A stretch of DNA of 64,000 bases from NCBI RefSeq assembly GCF_001029285.1, contig NZ_LDZY01000002.1, forward strand, positions 124,001 to 188,000. The letters run 5' to 3'. A model generated the notes under the pieces. The model searched no databases and was not told the origin of the DNA. It saw nothing but the letters and a program-made list of their open reading frames with translations. The first letter of the stretch is position 1. Each line of letters opens with the position of its first letter. Shown here piece by piece: positions 60,099-64,000 of this stretch. Origin of the DNA: Desulfosporosinus acididurans (GTDB lineage: Bacteria > Bacillota > Desulfitobacteriia > Desulfitobacteriales > Desulfitobacteriaceae). A program made the translations under genes and the position numbers.

Positions 60099-61262
60099 AT
60101 GCTAGATCTCCTCATTGAGAAGGGTAACGTCTTAATAAACGGTCGTTTTGAAACATTCGATATCGGTATCATCAATGGGAAAATCGTAAGTTTAGAGAAG
60201 AACAGTTCTGATCAGAAAGCATTTAACCGTTGGAATGCTGCCGGTAAAAAAATAGTTCCCGGCTTTATCGATGTCCATACTCACGGAGGAAATGGAGTTG
60301 ATATTAACAATGCAACGACGAAAGATCTACTTCGGCTCAGTCGCTATTTTGCCGCTCAAGGAACAACCGGATGGCTTGCCTCGATCATCACCGATACATA
60401 TGAAAGGACCGTCCAGTGTATAGAACAGATTTGTCGGGCTAAAGCGGAGATAAAGGACGGGGCCCAAATACTTGGCATTCATTTGGAGGGTCCCTTTCTC
60501 AGCGAGGCTTATAAAGGAGCAATGAATAGGCGTTGGCTGCGAAAAGCCGATAACTCCTTGTTTGAAACCTATCAGAAGTCAGCGGCAGGTTTGATTAACT
60601 ATATTACGATTTCCCCCGAAGTGGAGGGAGCGCCCGAGTTGGTTAAAGAACTATCGGCGAAAGGGGTTATTGTCTCAATTGGTCATTCGGGGGCTGATTA
60701 TGAGACTGCCTTAACGTGTATTCGCAATGGAGCGAGGAGCGCGACTCACACCTTTAATGCTATGAGATTATTGGATCATCATGCTCCCGGAATTTGCGGA
60801 GCTGTTCTAGAGACGGATATTTTTTGCGAGGCTATTTGTGATGGAAAACATCTTCATCCGGGAATAATAAGACTGCTTCTCAAAACAAAGGGTCTCAACA
60901 GAATTGTGGCCATCACAGACAGTATCATGGCAGCCGGATTGCCTGATGGATTTTATAATCTTGGAGTCAGCAGAGTACAGGTCAGCGACGGGGATGCCAA
61001 ACTTATTAGCGACGGCACGCGAGCGGGAAGCACTCTTACCACGTCTATTGCTTTAAGAAATCTGATGACTTATACCGGTCGAAAATTAGAAGAGGTTATT
61101 TTGCTGCTGACAGCAAATCCTGCATCAATGTTGAATCTGGGACAGCATAAGGGCTCTATTCAGATAGGCAAAGATGCCGATCTCGTCATACTTGATGAGC
61201 TGCTCAGAGTTGAGATGACAATAGTCGGCGGCAACGTAGTTTATCTCAATTCGAAGCCATAG
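60099..61262 (+). CDS. nagA: N-acetylglucosamine-6-phosphate deacetylase
   Basis: 387 residues from ATG 60099 (AAGGTGG eight bases upstream; GTG 60087 overlaps that site). The amidohydrolase metal site is visible in DVHTHGGNGVDI, HLEGPFLSEAYKGA (Glu), VSIGHSGADYE (His), ATHTFNAMRLLDHHAPG (His) and VAITDSIMAAGL (catalytic Asp). It removes the acetyl group from GlcNAc-6-P in amino sugar recycling. nagB and transporters are not adjacent. Terminator follows at 61287. Confidence 0.93.
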   Translation: MLDLLIEKGNVLINGRFETFDIGIINGKIVSLEKNSSDQKAFNRWNAAGKKIVPGFIDVHTHGGNGVDINNATTKDLLRLSRYFAAQGTTGWLASIITDTYERTVQCIEQICRAKAEIKDGAQILGIHLEGPFLSEAYKGAMNRRWLRKADNSLFETYQKSAAGLINYITISPEVEGAPELVKELSAKGVIVSIGHSGADYETALTCIRNGARSATHTFNAMRLLDHHAPGICGAVLETDIFCEAICDGKHLHPGIIRLLLKTKGLNRIVAITDSIMAAGLPDGFYNLGVSRVQVSDGDAKLISDGTRAGSTLTTSIALRNLMTYTGRKLEEVILLLTANPASMLNLGQHKGSIQIGKDADLVILDELLRVEMTIVGGNVVYLNSKP

Positions 61263-61286
61263 CAATGATCTCATTTAATACAGGAT

Positions 61287-61334
61287 AAAGCGTCCTCGCT
61301 ACACTATCCAGTGGAGTGGGGACGCTTTATTTTT
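61287..61334. terminator. Terminator after nagA
   Basis: AAAGCGTCC pairs with GGACGCTTT, followed by ATTTTT. Confidence 0.75.
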
Positions 61335-61476
61335 GACAGAGTTTTATAAACCTTTATCGCTGCCCATTATGAATATGAACAAAAGTCACTATAGGTTACT
61401 TTACTCGAAGATTTGTTGCCAACAGAGTACTCTTTAATCTTTTCTACAAAAGGACGGAAACGAATTTTCTATTGTT

Positions 61477-62349
61477 TTAACCGACTCCGTTAGCTGTTAC
61501 CGGATGATAATCCCAGCTTCCGTCATAGCCGTTGGGGAAGTATCGATAGGCCGCCGCTTCTTTATTGTCGCCGGTTAAGCGAACCGCGCAGGCCGAGCCG
61601 TCGGATAATTGACACACAACTGAGACGCCGGTTTGCGGGGTTGCTCCTACCACTTTACTGCTGGTTATCGTGACATTTCCCGGCATTAATTTGGCAATAT
61701 CATCTTCAGCCGTTTTTACCCACTGGGGATCTTGTAGATTTTTATTATCGGCCACCTTATATGAAAGGTCGTAGACACTGGCATCGAGCATTGACCCGGT
61801 TACGGAGTTAACACTGGCAAGATACCTTTTGGTGCTCTTGTTCTCATTGGGAGCGTGAAAGATAACCGTCCAGTTGTCTGAGTTCGGTACGGAGTTTTTG
61901 GAAAAACTCGCCTCAGCCGTATAACCGGTAAAATCAACGCCATAAGCTTTTTTCAGGATTGCTGCAGCATAAGCGGCAGCCTGTTCTGCTGAAATATCTT
62001 TGTCACCGGGAACTCTGCTGGCTAAAATGGTCTTACATTCTTCATCAAGTTTCTCAGGTGTTACGCCAGCATTAACTGCTTTATGTTTGAGTTCATCTTT
62101 TAGTTGTGTGAGATCGACTTTTTGCTTAGATAAGTCAACAACTTTGTATTCAGTGCTGATTTTTGCGTTGGAAATCTGAGTTTGGCTATTCCCTTTTGTA
62201 ACGTTAGCAGAGGAAACGACATTGGCGGAGACGGTTTCCGGTATGTTATTGTTGAGAGCATAGGCCATTGTAGAACTGCTTACGATAATGATCGCGGTTG
62301 CTGCACCATAGATCCAGACTTTTTTAGCTGGGGGTATAATCTTGAACAT
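61477..62349 (-). CDS. Exported protein of unknown function
   Basis: 290 residues from ATG 62349, chosen because AAAGGAG lies upstream and the signal sequence starts there (KKVWIYGAATAIIIVSSSTM). The exported part is rich in Ser, Thr and Ala, with KVDLTQLKDELKHKAVNAGV and a C-terminal VCQLSDGSACAVRLTGDNKE. Two PepSY-like segments (AEQAAAYAAAILKKAYGVDF; LASVNSVTGSMLDASVYDLS) suggest a cell-wall-exposed inhibitor-like protein. It starts 47 bp after a histidine kinase gene on the same strand and may belong to its regulon or signalling. Confidence 0.7.
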   Translation of the reverse strand: MFKIIPPAKKVWIYGAATAIIIVSSSTMAYALNNNIPETVSANVVSSANVTKGNSQTQISNAKISTEYKVVDLSKQKVDLTQLKDELKHKAVNAGVTPEKLDEECKTILASRVPGDKDISAEQAAAYAAAILKKAYGVDFTGYTAEASFSKNSVPNSDNWTVIFHAPNENKSTKRYLASVNSVTGSMLDASVYDLSYKVADNKNLQDPQWVKTAEDDIAKLMPGNVTITSSKVVGATPQTGVSVVCQLSDGSACAVRLTGDNKEAAAYRYFPNGYDGSWDYHPVTANGVG

Positions 62350-62395
62350 CTTGTTAACTCCTTTTTTAAATAGTTTGTTCGTAGCTACATACAAA

Positions 62396-63850
62396 TTATA
62401 TCTCAGCGGGAATTAGGGAGTTTTCAGAGGGTTGTAAAGATGTTGTAAAAACAATCTGTATTTTGGTTCCTTTTCCGGGGCTGGAGATGATTCTTAATTC
62501 CCCGCCATGCATTTGGGTAACCTCACGGCAAAGGGCTAATCCCAGACCGACGCCGCCGGAGCTGCGGGAACGTGCCTTATCCACGCGATAAAAGGGTTCA
62601 CATACTAAAGCAGTCTGTTCTTCGTCCATACCGCAGCCTGAATCTCTGACTTCGAGGATGGGAAAAGAATCAAAATAAGCTGAGAGCTCAATGATCGAAT
62701 GTTCCGCGGAAGCTTTTGCAGCATTGTTAACAAGGTTTATTAGCAGCGACTGCAGGAGGACAGAGTCTCCCTTTAGTTTATCTAGAGTGGAATTAAGGAC
62801 TAATTTTTGACCTTTCTCCTTTAAGGTCGGTTCTGAGGTTAATTTAACCTGCTTAAGTAATTCCAAAGGGGTGATTTCTTGCAGCTCCAGTTTGCTGTTT
62901 CTGATCAGCGCCAGATCCAGTAACTTAAAGGCCAGATTTTTTAAACGGTCAATCTCGCTAATAATATAGTCTGCTGCTTTGAGCCGCTTCGCTTCACTGG
63001 TATGGGCGTTTTGCAGATATTCGGCATAGCCTCGAATTGCTGTCAGCGGAGTTCTCAATTCATGGGCCAGATTATCAATAAGACGCTGTTTATCCTGGGC
63101 ATTTTTATCAAGCTCGTTAATCTTCTCTTGGATGCTTGAAGCCATCTGATTAAAGTTTACGGCTAAATCATGAAATTCATCCTTGCCCGGTATACAAATT
63201 CGTTCATCGTATACTCCGCCGGCAACTTTTTTGGTGGCTTTTTGCATGATTCTTATAGGATGGGTGAGTTTTCTTAAAATCAGCAAGAGTGCCAGGGTCA
63301 GTATAATTTCAACTAAGGTACTGATGGTGATCAAATAGCGGGTGAGCTGGAAGTGGGTATTATAAAGTTCAGACAGGTCACGCACGTAAGTAAGAGTATA
63401 ATCGCTGTAAAGCCCCCCGATGTTTCCGGTGATATACAAGTAATGGATTCCGTTGCTGGGCAGAACTTTAATGGTATAGGTGTTATTGGAGCTCTGGGTT
63501 TGTCCCTCGGTATTGATGTCAGATTTAGCCTGAGAGGGAATATTAGTAAACACGATCTGCTTGGACTTCTTAAGTTCAAAATATACGTTTTGCGGTTTGT
63601 AATAGTCCGCATATGAGCGCATCAAACTTTCTGTTGAGGAAGGCGTTGGCAAAGCCTGGTCACGGTAATATAAACTGTTCATGGTTTCTGAGACACCATT
63701 AAGAATAAGTTGGTATTCCCCTAATGCCCGGTCCGTATCTCGCTTCATGTTGAGGGAGAAGCTATAACTGGAGGTAAGGTATAAACAGATATTGATAGAA
63801 AAGATGAACACTATTAGAATTCCTAAAAAGGCCTTTTGCCAGAACTTCAA
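62396..63850 (-). CDS. Sensor histidine kinase
   Basis: 484 residues from TTG 63850, which overlaps the stop of the response regulator gene (CCTTGA) and has GGAGG 6 bases upstream. One membrane helix, an extracytoplasmic sensor of about 130 residues, a second helix (STLVEIILTLALLLIL), a HAMP domain, the phosphoacceptor HELRTPLTAIRGYAEYL and the ATP-binding N, G1 and G2 boxes (LINLVNNAAKAS, VRDSGCGMDEE, SSGGVGLGLALC). Standard OmpR-type two-component partner of the gene at the window edge. Confidence 0.92.
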   Translation of the reverse strand: MKFWQKAFLGILIVFIFSINICLYLTSSYSFSLNMKRDTDRALGEYQLILNGVSETMNSLYYRDQALPTPSSTESLMRSYADYYKPQNVYFELKKSKQIVFTNIPSQAKSDINTEGQTQSSNNTYTIKVLPSNGIHYLYITGNIGGLYSDYTLTYVRDLSELYNTHFQLTRYLITISTLVEIILTLALLLILRKLTHPIRIMQKATKKVAGGVYDERICIPGKDEFHDLAVNFNQMASSIQEKINELDKNAQDKQRLIDNLAHELRTPLTAIRGYAEYLQNAHTSEAKRLKAADYIISEIDRLKNLAFKLLDLALIRNSKLELQEITPLELLKQVKLTSEPTLKEKGQKLVLNSTLDKLKGDSVLLQSLLINLVNNAAKASAEHSIIELSAYFDSFPILEVRDSGCGMDEEQTALVCEPFYRVDKARSRSSGGVGLGLALCREVTQMHGGELRIISSPGKGTKIQIVFTTSLQPSENSLIPAEI

Positions 63851-64000
63851 GGGTCCACCTCCAGGCGATATCCTAATTTGTAGACGGTCTTTATTCTCTG
63901 TTCCCAATTGAGCTTTTTGCGTAGTTTTTGGATGTGTACATCGACAGTTCGCGTTTCGCCTAAGTAGTCGTAATTCCAGGCCATTTTGAGCAGTTTTTCG
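63847..64000 (-). CDS. OmpR-family response regulator, C-terminal part
   Basis: The 50 C-terminal codons run in from the right edge: KLLKMAWNYDYLGETRTVDV, then HIQKLRKKLNWEQRIKTVYK and GYRLEVDP. This is the winged-helix DNA-binding domain of the OmpR/PhoB class. The receiver domain lies outside the window. Its TGA overlaps the start of the kinase gene. Confidence 0.9.
   Translation of the reverse strand, partial: EKLLKMAWNYDYLGETRTVDVHIQKLRKKLNWEQRIKTVYKLGYRLEVDP

Overview
The window looks like chromosome of a strictly anaerobic, low-to-mid GC Firmicute of the Peptococcaceae/Desulfitobacteriaceae type (Desulfosporosinus- or Desulfitobacterium-like). This is inferred from strong AGGAGG ribosome sites, TTG starts, TTGACA-17-TATAAT promoters, rubrerythrin, a ferredoxin-nitroreductase fusion, a six-gene Hyf-like membrane complex and persulfide-handling fusion proteins. 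No rRNA, tRNA or CRISPR array was seen.

Layout. 1-6.2 kb: edge of a membrane gene, an MFS exporter with divergent LysR regulator, a homocysteine methyltransferase-like protein, a CMD-fold protein and a frameshifted IS1182-type element. 6.3-14.9 kb: a TetR regulator and an operon for an energy-converting-hydrogenase-related (Ehr) complex whose large subunit lacks both nickel-binding CxxC pairs; this is the most notable system here. 15-26.5 kb: membrane proteases, a truncated EamA transporter, flavin reductase, PanE-like reductase, DUF1456 and TerD-vWA proteins, and two alkylation-repair genes. 26.7-32.4 kb: a persulfide module, with a CoA-disulfide reductase/rhodanese/TusA/DsrE four-domain protein and a membrane rhodanese. 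Each sits behind a promoter carrying a CstR/CsoR-like GC-centred palindrome, and a decayed DsrE fragment lies between them. 32.7-39.7 kb: acyl carrier protein, ferredoxin-nitroreductase, thioesterase, divergent PPOX/HxlR pair, HicAB, exonuclease remnant, pRiA4b ORF-3 protein and a RelA/SpoT synthetase. 40-47.5 kb: a short MutS2-like ATPase behind a structured translational leader, a DUF2975/HTH/DUF4173 operon, a DUF89 protein, TetR and TrmB. 47.7-50.5 kb: a TPR-GGDEF gene destroyed by an IS200/IS605 element (TnpA+TnpB) and two frameshifts. 50.5-64 kb: a YtrA-type GntR/ABC operon with a 38-bp perfect palindrome, PfpI protein, pyridoxal kinase-like protein, a deletion chimera of a YeiH-type transporter and a sigma-54 regulator, isochorismatase, SRAP protein, ComEC-like lipoprotein, rubrerythrin, NagA and a two-component system running off the edge.

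A dispersed hairpin-ended repeat (GTTCAGC-TTTA-GCTGAAC followed by GAGTTCAC) occurs at least seven times, in both orientations and several internal lengths, always between genes. It resembles a non-autonomous IS200/IS605-derived (PATE-like) element. Gene calls rest on reading the sequence; no database search was possible.
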